A DNA stretch of 64,000 nucleotides from Paenibacillus_E oryzisoli_A (lineage in GTDB: Bacteria > Bacillota > Bacilli > Paenibacillales > NBRC-103111), in the NCBI RefSeq assembly GCF_050467285.1, contig NZ_JBCMUN010000002.1, forward strand, positions 62,001 through 126,000, in the 5' to 3' direction. A program made the translations under genes and the position numbers. Below the pieces are notes generated by a model, which was given only the letters and a program-made list of their open reading frames with translations, was not told the origin of the DNA and made no database searches. Positions 42,579 to 51,476 of this stretch are shown here, piece after piece (the first letter of the stretch is position 1; each line of letters opens with the position of its first letter).

Positions 42579-45500
42579 TTACTTCAGGAATGTGTTCAAC
42601 TCTGGAATCAGTTGCAATGTATGCAAGAGAATTGTCAAAGCTTCTGCACGAGTGGATTTGCGATTTGGAGCAAAATTACCTTCGGTTTGTCCATCGATGA
42701 TGCCCATATCAGCGGCAGCTTGAATTTGATCTTTGTTCCATACGCCATCGAGGTCTGTGAACGCGTTTAAGGAATTTGTGGACGCTTTGAAAACGATGAG
42801 TTTGGAAATGATGGCAATAATTTCAGCTCGCGTAATTTGTGCATCTGGCTTGAATGTACCATCTTCGTATCCACCTACGATACCCTTGCTGGCCAGCGCA
42901 TGAATCGCACTCGCAGCCCAGTGACTTTCAGTGTCGGAAAGTTTGGAAGCATCACCACCCTCCGTTATACCGAACAGACGGGAAACAATGACTGCAAACT
43001 CAGCACGAGTGATTTCCCCGTCTGGGTGAACCGACTGATCTTCGTATCCCTGGATGATGCCAAGTCTTGCAAATACGTCAATGGTTTCAGAAGCCCAGTG
43101 CTCCTTCGTATCAGAGAAATTCACGGAGTCGTCCTTATGTTCTTCGTATTGCTTGAGAAGATTGGAAATGATTTCGTCTTTGTCAACAACCTCTGTAAAT
43201 ACATCATTTTTATCTGGTATTGTTTCCGGCTTTGTTTCTGGCTTCGTTTCAGGTGCCGGGTTCGTTGGAGCAGCGCCGCCGTTGTCTGATCCAGCACCGG
43301 AATTATCCGTGTCATTGTTGTCATCATGGACAACCGGTACGGTGTACGCTACAGGTAAGCTTACCCCGGAAGTATGCCCCAGATTATCATAGGCTGCAAT
43401 CGTATACTGATAAGTTCTACCTGCTTCCAGTGGACTGTCAATATCGAAGGTATTGAACGAACGGCTTACTTCCACGCCATCCCGATAAAGGATATATCCG
43501 ACTTGTCCGGGATCCTGGGGTACGGACAGAGTCCTCACTTCTTTCTTCAAGCTTTGCAATGTGGCTATCGACGAGCCCGTTGTGGACGTCATCACCATGT
43601 TAGATGCATCGGAGACGGCCATGCCATGGGTCGCTGCGACTTTGTAATAATAGGTTGTCCCGCTCTGAAGTCCCGTATCGGTATAGGTCAGTTCAGAACC
43701 GGAATACACGGGCTGGTAGCCTTCGTTAGCGCTGCTGGACCGATAAAGCTTATAGCCAGATGCTCCAGCAGCTCCCCCCCAAGTCAATTGAATGCTTGAA
43801 TTCGTACTGCTGCTTGCGGCAAGCGCGGTTGGAGCGATCGGCTTGTAGTACACAATGACATTGTCAAAATCGAAGCTGCTTACGTTATCAACGGCCATCT
43901 TCACCCCGTAAACAGCAGCTGTAGCCGTTCTAAAGCCAAACTGGCTAGCAGCCGGTGCAACTGCGTCATTGACATATAGATCAAATTTGTTCGTGTTGGT
44001 ATTAATAATTAGTTTTGTTTTATACCATGTGCCGTCGAAAACAATCGGAGAGAAGACCGATGTCTTGGAGCTCGAGCTAGATGACTTATAGGCAAAAATC
44101 TGGCTGGAGTTAAAATAAACGTGCACGGCCGGCGTACCGGCAGGGGTAAGGACTACAGGAATATTCTTCCAGTTCGCATTGGTCGGCTGTACAAGCGTCT
44201 CCACTGTAACGATCCCTTGCACCCCTTGCGCATCTCCGAAGCTTCGCACGGCACTGGTTTCGAGCGCGTTACCGCCGGTAACTCTGACCGCGTGACCTGG
44301 TGCCGCAGTACCTGTGGCATCGATGACCGATACCTGTCTTCCTGTGTCTTCGGCAATCGTCCAGCCTGCAGGGTTTCCTCCGAGCCCATCGTCATCAAAA
44401 TTGTCTTCAATCAAGGTTTGTACAACGTCGAATGCCGAAGAGACGATGCTTGAATCCGGGGAAACGCCTTCCTCGTTGACAGACACAACTTTGTAGTTAT
44501 AGCTTGTATTATTGTCAAGCCCCGAATCCACAAAGGACAGTGCCGTTGTGTTGCCGACAGGTTCAAATGAATTACCGCTTGTTGTTGACCTGAAGATCGA
44601 ATAGCTGGCAGCATCCTTGCCTGCCTGCCATCTTAACTTAATGGAAGAGCCCGTGTAATCGCTCGCGAGCAGCCCTGACGGCGCGATCGGCAGATCTAGA
44701 CCTGAAGTATTTGTTGTTGCCGTCGTCAGCATGCTCGATTCTTCCGAGACCGCACTGCCGCTTAGTGCTACGATTTTGTAGTAGTAGTTCGTTTTCGGAG
44801 TTAGCCCGTTGTCCGAATAGGAGTTTCCGGAAGTAACCTCCGCCACTTGTTTGAAGCCGACACTCGGATCCTGGGAACGATACAGTCGGTAGCCAGTAGC
44901 TCCCGTAACCGAATTCCATGTCAGATTTATTCCTGTTCCACTTCTCTCAGCTGCGTCTAAATTCGTTGGAGCAGCTGGAACATAAGAGATCTTGATATCA
45001 TCCAGCGTCATGGCGCTGGCCGTACCGGCTAAAGCAAATATGACCGTATCCAAATTGTTAACTGGACTTTCTCTAAAAGACCAATTGGAGCCCAAGAGCT
45101 GATCATCCACATACATATCGAATTTCTTGGTTATCGTATTAATAACAGCCTTCAAACGGTAGGCTCTATTGAAATCCATAGGATTAAGCAGATCCACCTT
45201 GGTTGAACCGCTGTATCCCCAAATTTTCCCGCTCTGCATGATGATATTAACCGCTCTTTTACCAGCCACGCTGTCCCGAATGTCAAGTACGGTTTTGTAT
45301 TGCGCATCTGCGGCGTTCACGGTTACTTCTGCCGTTACATAAGCTCCAGCAGGTACGCTGAAGGTATGGCTGACAACAGGATCACCTGTGCTCTGTTTCT
45401 TCAACAACAGATTGGCGCTATCTGCCATATCTTCCTTGACCGTAATCTCTCCGCCAACTGTTCCATCCGGGATCGTTGCACTCCAGCCTCGCTGCCCGTT

Positions 45501-48500
45501 CAGCTCGCCTCTGGTCATATCATCGAAGTCTTCATGAAGGACATCCGCAGATACGTTGAATAAGGTTGAAATCGGAGTTGAGGGGGCGGACAAGCCACCT
45601 GGATTCATGGCAGCGACTTTATAGTAATAATTCGTCCCCTCTGCAATTCCTAAATCGGTATAGGTCGCTGTTATGACGGATGGCCCTGTCAAAGGTTGGT
45701 ATTCGCCAGTCAATGAAGATGACCGATAGAGTTGATATTCTGTAGCTCCCGGCACTTCATTCCAGGCGAGTGTAATGCTGGCTCCCGCTATATTCACGAC
45801 CTTCAAGCCGGAAGGCGGAGCAGCCACTGTCCATCCTGAAGCAACGGTTGAATAAGAGGACAAGCCGTTGTTATTCATCGCTGCAGCTTTATAATAATAC
45901 TGGCGGCCGCTTTCCAGTTTCGTATCCGTGTAGCTCAATGCTCCACTCGGGAGATCAGAAATGGAATAATAGTCTCCGTTCTCCGAAGTGGAACGGTACA
46001 GCCTGTAATCCGCCGCACCTGGAACGGCATCCCATTCCACGGTCAAGCTATTTTCCGTGCCTCCGCCAACCCTTAACCCTGTAGGAGCGGAAGGCGCTGC
46101 TGCGGCCCGATCTACGCCGTTCCACGTCAGCTTGACACTATTGGCAGTGTTTTGTACGGCTGTGAGACCGCTCGGAGTATCCATCGCCTGTTTTTTCCCC
46201 GGCAAGCGGAATTTCACTTTAAACGTTTTTCCGAATGCGTCTTTAACATTAATGGTCAATTTGGCTTTGCCGTCCACATGGTTTAAGGATACGCCAGGAT
46301 CAAGATAAACGATATCGCCAAAATCCGTATCCAAAGTAAGATCGATCGTCCCTGTATTGGTCATCGTAGGATCAGAGACGGACACCTCAGTATCTTCCTC
46401 CGTTTTCTTGATCATGACGGATGCTTTCTTATTGCTTGTAAATGGTCCTACGGCAGTTATTCCGTCATTCCAGAAATTGATCGCGGTAATGCCTAGCTTA
46501 TTTTCTCTGACAGCCTGTACATTCCCCGTATTGGCCAGTACTTCAATATCCGGATGGTTAGCATACTGGTCAACTTCTTCGCTTGTTTTACCAGGAAGAA
46601 GAACGTAATCATAGGTTCCGTCGGTCGGATTCGTACCGTGATCGAACCAGAGGTTCATATAGTTGCGTGTGTAATCAGTTGTGTAATCGGTGCCTTGATA
46701 GTATTGGTTAACACTCGCCCAATTGTCGGTTCGCGACTCTCGCAAGCCATTCATCGTCGTTGTCGTAGGGAAGTAGTAACCGATGTCTGAGCCCGGTGTA
46801 TCGCCAGCCAGATGAATCCGATTTACGCCGTCCATGGTCTCGCTCCAACCTAAAGTCGTTGGCTGGGCAGCCCCGTTCACGGTGAGTGCGTTGTTCCCGC
46901 TGTCGTTAAGCTTGCGATTTTCCACAATAGTTTCGACAACCTTGTTGTCTGTGGATGTGATGCCAGCACCTAGACTTACGACCTCATCATCGAACATGAA
47001 CCAGGATTTCTTCGCTATGAGATTGTATCCGTTAGCGGTATATTGCATGCCTGTAGCCCCATACAATCCGGAGATCTCTGTGCCTCCAACCCAGTTATTC
47101 GGATTTTTCGTGTTGGCGGTAGCTGTAGAATTCTGAATGACCGTCGTACCCGGCAAGCGGTAGCTGTTTATGGTTGGCCAGAAGGAATCCTTGTATTGCG
47201 TGATATCTGAGTTATATAGGTAGGTCATCCCGTCCCCGGTATGCCATCCCTTCAGATTCTCTTCATTTACGATTTCAAAATTCCCGACTTTGTCGGAGGA
47301 CATACTGACGCCAAAGACGAATCCCGGTCTATGGTGTACGGCCCTGGCCATATTCGGGTATTGCTTGTTTCCTATATACGCTGCTCGCGGTATAACGGAG
47401 GAATCGTTTACAATCTGTTTGGTCTGACTGATAATAATGATCGAGCTCAAATCCGCATACTTGGTAGGAGAAGTAGACTCCAGCATCCATTTCTTAACCA
47501 TGGATTTGTAAGCTGCCCGATCTTCAGCCGAAGGTGCGGCATATGACATCCTCACAACCGCCGCACCGAGCGCTCCCATGGAGGTTGCCCCATTATCATC
47601 GTTGGCTTTTCTGGACATATTTCTACCTCTCACCATGTCGAACATGGAATTGTTATAAAAGAGAGGCTCGAAGGCCGTATATACCCATTGATAAATATTG
47701 TTGACATCCGGGTCCGTGATGTCCCATGATGAGCCTGTGATGATATACATGACCTTTGTCAAATTATCGATCAGGTTGATCCCATATCCCCCATTATAGG
47801 CAATGAGAGCCGTGTGCTGAAGAAATGAACCGTCGCTATACATGCCTTCGCCGGAAGTAACATAATCGAATACCGAGCTAAGCTGATCTCTGCCTTCAAT
47901 AATTTTCGTACTGTCCTTGACGATGATCCCGCTTGAAATTTTAATGTTGCATGCCCATACGCGATTGGCTCCTGTCAGTCCAGCTCCCCAGGCAAGTGCT
48001 TGATAGTCGATCACTTCATGCCAATTGGCAATCTGCGTTGATGTCAGACTAGAATAAATCATCGTCGTAATGTTGTTAATGCTAAGTGGCGAGCTGATTT
48101 GCCAATCAAACCAGTTATCATAGCCTCGATAGACCACACTCTTGTTAAAGCGATTGACATACATCCAGTCCATCGCGCTTATGATATCCGCCAGCAAGGC
48201 TGCGTTATGCTCCAAGCTTGAACCTCTTGTAGCGTAAGCTAGCGTCATCGCTTCAAGACGCTGATAGCTGCCGGAAACATGCTCCGATTCCGTTGTAGCA
48301 GCCAGATCACTCCAGAGGTAGGCTCTTGCGTCACTTTTATCCATCGTGTCCCAGTTGTTCTGAGCAATCGTAGTAATGCTTGCGATTTTCTCGGCAATGA
48401 CTGGATCTGCCGGATCATAATCCGGTCCGCCGGTCAGCATATCATACATTCTTGCCCGGAGCATGTCATACTCGTCTGCCGTAACATCGGCTGCATGGGC

Positions 48501-48587
48501 AGGAGGAGTCAGTGGCTGCGCCAACATGTTAATTAACATGGCTATCACCAAAAAGAGCGCTTTCAAACTTCGTGAATTTCCAGACAT
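42579..48587 (-). CDS. SLH-anchored polysaccharide lyase family 8 (xanthan-lyase-like) multidomain protein
   Basis: A 2002-residue surface lyase. Signal peptide 1-32; PL8 alpha-toroid from about 33 to 380; PL8 beta-sandwich domains to about 800. The catalytic set is Asn208 (TGANRVW), His258 (DGSFLQHTAL) and Tyr268 (NGGYG); the Asn-His distance of 50 residues equals that in pneumococcal hyaluronate lyase (Asn349/His399). RGRNMSR is the family arginine segment. Then follow fibronectin type III repeats (the first cut short near 803-830; others about 832-918, 923-1010, 1206-1293, 1300-1388, 1583-1671, 1673-1753) broken by two concanavalin-like beta domains (about 1015-1201 and 1390-1581), a Pro/Lys/Thr-rich linker, and three SLH repeats (about 1815-2002). 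From memory the lyase part is closer to Bacillus sp. GL1 xanthan lyase than to hyaluronate lyases; this needs alignment. The product ends would suit the GH105 enzyme. Confidence 0.9.
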   Translation of the reverse strand: MSGNSRSLKALFLVIAMLINMLAQPLTPPAHAADVTADEYDMLRARMYDMLTGGPDYDPADPVIAEKIASITTIAQNNWDTMDKSDARAYLWSDLAATTESEHVSGSYQRLEAMTLAYATRGSSLEHNAALLADIISAMDWMYVNRFNKSVVYRGYDNWFDWQISSPLSINNITTMIYSSLTSTQIANWHEVIDYQALAWGAGLTGANRVWACNIKISSGIIVKDSTKIIEGRDQLSSVFDYVTSGEGMYSDGSFLQHTALIAYNGGYGINLIDNLTKVMYIITGSSWDITDPDVNNIYQWVYTAFEPLFYNNSMFDMVRGRNMSRKANDDNGATSMGALGAAVVRMSYAAPSAEDRAAYKSMVKKWMLESTSPTKYADLSSIIIISQTKQIVNDSSVIPRAAYIGNKQYPNMARAVHHRPGFVFGVSMSSDKVGNFEIVNEENLKGWHTGDGMTYLYNSDITQYKDSFWPTINSYRLPGTTVIQNSTATANTKNPNNWVGGTEISGLYGATGMQYTANGYNLIAKKSWFMFDDEVVSLGAGITSTDNKVVETIVENRKLNDSGNNALTVNGAAQPTTLGWSETMDGVNRIHLAGDTPGSDIGYYFPTTTTMNGLRESRTDNWASVNQYYQGTDYTTDYTRNYMNLWFDHGTNPTDGTYDYVLLPGKTSEEVDQYANHPDIEVLANTGNVQAVRENKLGITAINFWNDGITAVGPFTSNKKASVMIKKTEEDTEVSVSDPTMTNTGTIDLTLDTDFGDIVYLDPGVSLNHVDGKAKLTINVKDAFGKTFKVKFRLPGKKQAMDTPSGLTAVQNTANSVKLTWNGVDRAAAAPSAPTGLRVGGGTENSLTVEWDAVPGAADYRLYRSTSENGDYYSISDLPSGALSYTDTKLESGRQYYYKAAAMNNNGLSSYSTVASGWTVAAPPSGLKVVNIAGASITLAWNEVPGATEYQLYRSSSLTGEYQPLTGPSVITATYTDLGIAEGTNYYYKVAAMNPGGLSAPSTPISTLFNVSADVLHEDFDDMTRGELNGQRGWSATIPDGTVGGEITVKEDMADSANLLLKKQSTGDPVVSHTFSVPAGAYVTAEVTVNAADAQYKTVLDIRDSVAGKRAVNIIMQSGKIWGYSGSTKVDLLNPMDFNRAYRLKAVINTITKKFDMYVDDQLLGSNWSFRESPVNNLDTVIFALAGTASAMTLDDIKISYVPAAPTNLDAAERSGTGINLTWNSVTGATGYRLYRSQDPSVGFKQVAEVTSGNSYSDNGLTPKTNYYYKIVALSGSAVSEESSMLTTATTNTSGLDLPIAPSGLLASDYTGSSIKLRWQAGKDAASYSIFRSTTSGNSFEPVGNTTALSFVDSGLDNNTSYNYKVVSVNEEGVSPDSSIVSSAFDVVQTLIEDNFDDDGLGGNPAGWTIAEDTGRQVSVIDATGTAAPGHAVRVTGGNALETSAVRSFGDAQGVQGIVTVETLVQPTNANWKNIPVVLTPAGTPAVHVYFNSSQIFAYKSSSSSSKTSVFSPIVFDGTWYKTKLIINTNTNKFDLYVNDAVAPAASQFGFRTATAAVYGVKMAVDNVSSFDFDNVIVYYKPIAPTALAASSSTNSSIQLTWGGAAGASGYKLYRSSSANEGYQPVYSGSELTYTDTGLQSGTTYYYKVAATHGMAVSDASNMVMTSTTGSSIATLQSLKKEVRTLSVPQDPGQVGYILYRDGVEVSRSFNTFDIDSPLEAGRTYQYTIAAYDNLGHTSGVSLPVAYTVPVVHDDNNDTDNSGAGSDNGGAAPTNPAPETKPETKPETIPDKNDVFTEVVDKDEIISNLLKQYEEHKDDSVNFSDTKEHWASETIDVFARLGIIQGYEDQSVHPDGEITRAEFAVIVSRLFGITEGGDASKLSDTESHWAASAIHALASKGIVGGYEDGTFKPDAQITRAEIIAIISKLIVFKASTNSLNAFTDLDGVWNKDQIQAAADMGIIDGQTEGNFAPNRKSTRAEALTILLHTLQLIPELNTFLK

Positions 48588-48671
48588 AAATCTTCGTTGC
48601 CCCTTTCAAAAGATAAATTGAAATGTACGTTCTTCCTTCAGCAGTTTACATGCGTACGCTGATGTGAACTT

Positions 48672-48700
48672 ATCATATAGAACTGTATGATCAGGGGCAA
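48672..48700 (-). promoter_or_regulatory. Promoter of PL8 lyase gene
   Basis: On the minus strand TTGCCC (48695-48700), a 17-base spacer and TATGAT (48672-48677) match sigma-A promoters in four and five of six positions. The leader would be about 77 bases. The tandem operators of the other promoters in this cluster are not present in the same spacing here. Confidence 0.5.
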
Positions 48701-48875
48701 TATACATATTTTTGCTAGATTATCACCTACCACAGGATAAGCGCACAGTAAATTAACTTTTCTTCGCGGAGTATACATCAAGGTTGTGGCGCAAAGATTT
48801 ATTTCATCATAACGTTGATTCTAAAAAGGTGCTAAAATATCGATATTGCTCTATATTCATGAAGCAGGTGAGGCC

Positions 48876-49730
48876 ATGAAATTTTTAGAAAATGTACTTA
48901 AGAACAAGCCTTTTATATTCTCATATCGCAATATGACCGAAGATAAGAGCGGGTACACATCCTTTCATGCGCACCCTGGCTTGGAGTTTCTGTATGTAGA
49001 GCAAGGAACCGGCCACATGATTGTGGACAATCGCATTATGCCAATCAAACCGCAAACGATGTATATGTTTCAGCCCTATCAGCTGCACCGCGTACATGCG
49101 GAAGCGAGTGAGAACCAGCCATATGTTCGAAATATTTTGGTTATTGACCCGTATGTGTTGGAGCCTTTTCTTTCACCCTTTGGTGAGCTGAGAGGGTACT
49201 TTCATCGACTATGGAAAGACGCATTGCCGGTGCAAGCGTTTGAAATGGGAGGACTGGCCCCCATGTACGAGCTTTTACATACAGAAATGCAGTACGGGTC
49301 CAGTCAGAAGCAGATGGAGCATGTGGCTTTGGCTGTTTTGGATATTGTTCGTGCCGTGAGGGCGGTCGGTAAAGACGTTTTGGATACACATAAGCAGCCC
49401 ATACACCGGAACACCGGCTTGTCCGAGCAGGCGATGGCTTGGCTCGAGCGTCATTACCAAGAAGATTTCAGTTTATCCCGGCTTGCTGTGCAGCTTCATG
49501 TATCCCCCTTCTATCTTTCTCGTCTATTTAAACAAGATACGGGCAATACAATCCAGGAATATGTTACAGCCAAAAGGCTTAGGGAAGCGTGCCTCCTGCT
49601 TCAGCATACGGACCACAGCATCACTTATATTGCAGAGCGGGTTGGACTTACCTCAGCCTCGTATTTTATTCATGCTTTCAAGAAGCATATCGGGTTGACA
49701 CCGTTGCAGTATAGGAAACAATTGAAATGA
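48876..49730 (+). CDS. AraC-family regulator with cupin sensor domain
   Basis: One-component regulator of 284 residues. The N-terminal half is a cupin-type sugar-sensing domain (HAHPGLEFLYVEQGTGHM, then YMFQPYQLHRV). The C-terminal 100 residues are an AraC double helix-turn-helix (YQEDFSLSRLAVQLHVS, then ITYIAERVGLTSASYFIHAFKKHIG). ATG 48876 follows AGGTGAGG. It is divergent from the PL8 lyase gene, sharing a 288-base intergenic region, so it may control the lyase. The last codon overlaps the first half-site of the regulon 2 operator before the next response regulator. Confidence 0.88.
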   Translation: MKFLENVLKNKPFIFSYRNMTEDKSGYTSFHAHPGLEFLYVEQGTGHMIVDNRIMPIKPQTMYMFQPYQLHRVHAEASENQPYVRNILVIDPYVLEPFLSPFGELRGYFHRLWKDALPVQAFEMGGLAPMYELLHTEMQYGSSQKQMEHVALAVLDIVRAVRAVGKDVLDTHKQPIHRNTGLSEQAMAWLERHYQEDFSLSRLAVQLHVSPFYLSRLFKQDTGNTIQEYVTAKRLREACLLLQHTDHSITYIAERVGLTSASYFIHAFKKHIGLTPLQYRKQLK

Positions 49731-49783
49731 TCACAAACTTCCCGAAATTGATCATCGACAATGCGAAAAACGCTGGCTACCAT
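49727..49783 (+). promoter_or_regulatory. Operator-promoter of regulon 2, site A (second response regulator gene)
   Basis: Half-sites ATGATCACAA (49727-49736) and TTGATCATCG (49748-49757) start 21 bases apart; the second ends 20 bases before TACCAT (49778-49783), which serves as -10. The same geometry occurs at 54351 and 59404. Confidence 0.6.
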
Positions 49784-49834
49784 GATATCATAGAAGTGGA
49801 TTGGCAGCAGGTTGTCTGACAAGGGGGAGCTTCC

Positions 49835-51475
49835 ATGTATAAAGTTCTGGTCGTCGATGATGAGCCTACCGTGAGTGCGGGGATCAAAAGCTATTTAATG
49901 AAATCAGCGCTTGGCATTCGTCATGTGGAAACCGCGCTGAACGGCTTTGAAGCGTTGGATTGCTTGCGCCTCGATACGTATGATCTTGTCTTGACGGATA
50001 TTCAGATGGGGATGATGAACGGCATTGAGCTGATGGAAGCGATTCTTCTGGAACAGCCGTATCTCCCCGTCATCGTCATCTCGGCGCATGAGAAGTTTGA
50101 TTTTGCAAAGAAGGCGCTGAGGCTGGGGGCAAAGGATTACTTAATCAAGCCTGTTGAGTTGGATGAATTAACGCGTGTCGTCGGGAAAGCTCTCCAAGAA
50201 AAGAAGGAGATGGGGCGGCTGACGCTCCAGCGCCCTGGCGCGGATACAAGTATCGATGATCATCTTCGCAAGAAGAGGCACGAAGCACTTATTGAGTTAG
50301 TAACGGAAACCGATCTGCAGGAGAAGGATTACGAAGATCTGCTTCGCGAAATCGGCAGCTCGTTGAAGGAGCAAGGGTATTTGTACGGCATCGCAGCCGT
50401 GCATTTGAATTTGAGCAAGGGCGGTTTCAGCAACCAGGACATTACGCTGATGGATCGCAAGCTGCTGAAGTACGCTTCCGTCAACATATTGGAAGAAAGC
50501 CTGGCCGATTGGTGCGGCGTAGCCTTCTATGGATTTGGCAATCAACTCCTCTGTGTCATTCAATTGGAAGCTTCAGAGTCCGTGGATACGAGGCTGAATA
50601 GAAATTCCCAGCTCAATCTGATCGGTCAGACGATCATTGTCAATCTCAAGCAGTATTTGAATGTAGACGTGACCGTTGGCATGAGTACGCTAAGCCCGGA
50701 TTTATCGATGCTTCCCAAGCTGATGGAAGAGGCGAATGCCGCCATTGAATGGCGCAAGCTGCATCCGGATAATAACGTGCTTTATTATGAGGATATGTCG
50801 GCGCTGGGCAGTATGCGGGTGATGGAGTGGGCGGCCAAAGTAGAAGAGCTCGTGCTTCACATCAAAACAGCAGACGAGGCAGGATTAGCCAAAGAACTCC
50901 AGTCTGCGATCAAAACCCTCTCTAACCTGACCCATAAGGAAGGGTTGTTTCACAGCTTTTTCGGATTGTTGGTGTACCGGTTGTATGGCTTGCTGTTTGA
51001 TAGCGGACAAGAATCAAGCAACACTTTCCGTCAGTGGGACCCGGATGTTTACTTCAGGGGCATGGAAATCCCCTGCAAAGTTACTCAGCTTCACGAGTAC
51101 GTGCAAGGGCTCGCAGATAGCATTCGGGCTTGCATGAGCGAGCGAGATCTCTCGGTCGTCTCCCGGATCACGGCGTACATTTACAATCACTACGGCAATC
51201 ATGAGCTCAAAATTCAAGATATTGCCGGAGAAGTGCATTTCAGCGCGGCTTATGTGAGTTATTTATTTAAAAGAGAAACCGACAAAAACATATGGGACTT
51301 CGTCTCCGAAGTTCGGATCGAAGAGGCGAAGCGTTTGCTGACCGCAACCGATTTAAAGCGTTATGAAATTTCGTATCAAGTAGGGTACCAGTCGCCGGAG
51401 CATTTCAGCCGCATGTTCAAACGGTTCACTGGCATCTCGCCAGCCGATTATCGCAAAGAGGTCAGGGGGAATTAA
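49835..51475 (+). CDS. YesN-type response regulator with AraC DNA-binding domain
   Basis: Response regulator of 546 residues. The receiver domain has the phospho-acceptor Asp55 in LTDIQMGMMNGIEL and the conserved Lys in YLIKPVELDEL. A long middle region (about 130-430) of the YesN type follows. The C-terminal AraC domain shows ELKIQDIAGEVHFS and RYEISYQVGYQSPEHFSRMFK. AAGGGGGAG precedes ATG 49835. It is the best candidate for binding the three regulon 2 operators, one lying before its own gene. The partner kinase follows directly. Confidence 0.9.
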   Translation: MYKVLVVDDEPTVSAGIKSYLMKSALGIRHVETALNGFEALDCLRLDTYDLVLTDIQMGMMNGIELMEAILLEQPYLPVIVISAHEKFDFAKKALRLGAKDYLIKPVELDELTRVVGKALQEKKEMGRLTLQRPGADTSIDDHLRKKRHEALIELVTETDLQEKDYEDLLREIGSSLKEQGYLYGIAAVHLNLSKGGFSNQDITLMDRKLLKYASVNILEESLADWCGVAFYGFGNQLLCVIQLEASESVDTRLNRNSQLNLIGQTIIVNLKQYLNVDVTVGMSTLSPDLSMLPKLMEEANAAIEWRKLHPDNNVLYYEDMSALGSMRVMEWAAKVEELVLHIKTADEAGLAKELQSAIKTLSNLTHKEGLFHSFFGLLVYRLYGLLFDSGQESSNTFRQWDPDVYFRGMEIPCKVTQLHEYVQGLADSIRACMSERDLSVVSRITAYIYNHYGNHELKIQDIAGEVHFSAAYVSYLFKRETDKNIWDFVSEVRIEEAKRLLTATDLKRYEISYQVGYQSPEHFSRMFKRFTGISPADYRKEVRGN

Positions 51476-51476
51476 G

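Noticed and set aside
48588..48875. Sequences resembling regulon 2 half-sites (TACATCA, TTCATCAT on the plus strand; CTGATCA, CACATCAG on the minus strand) between PL8 and AraC genes
   Set aside because: The distance between copies is about 28-29 bases rather than 21 and no -10 box lies at the required distance, so I did not add them to the regulon.
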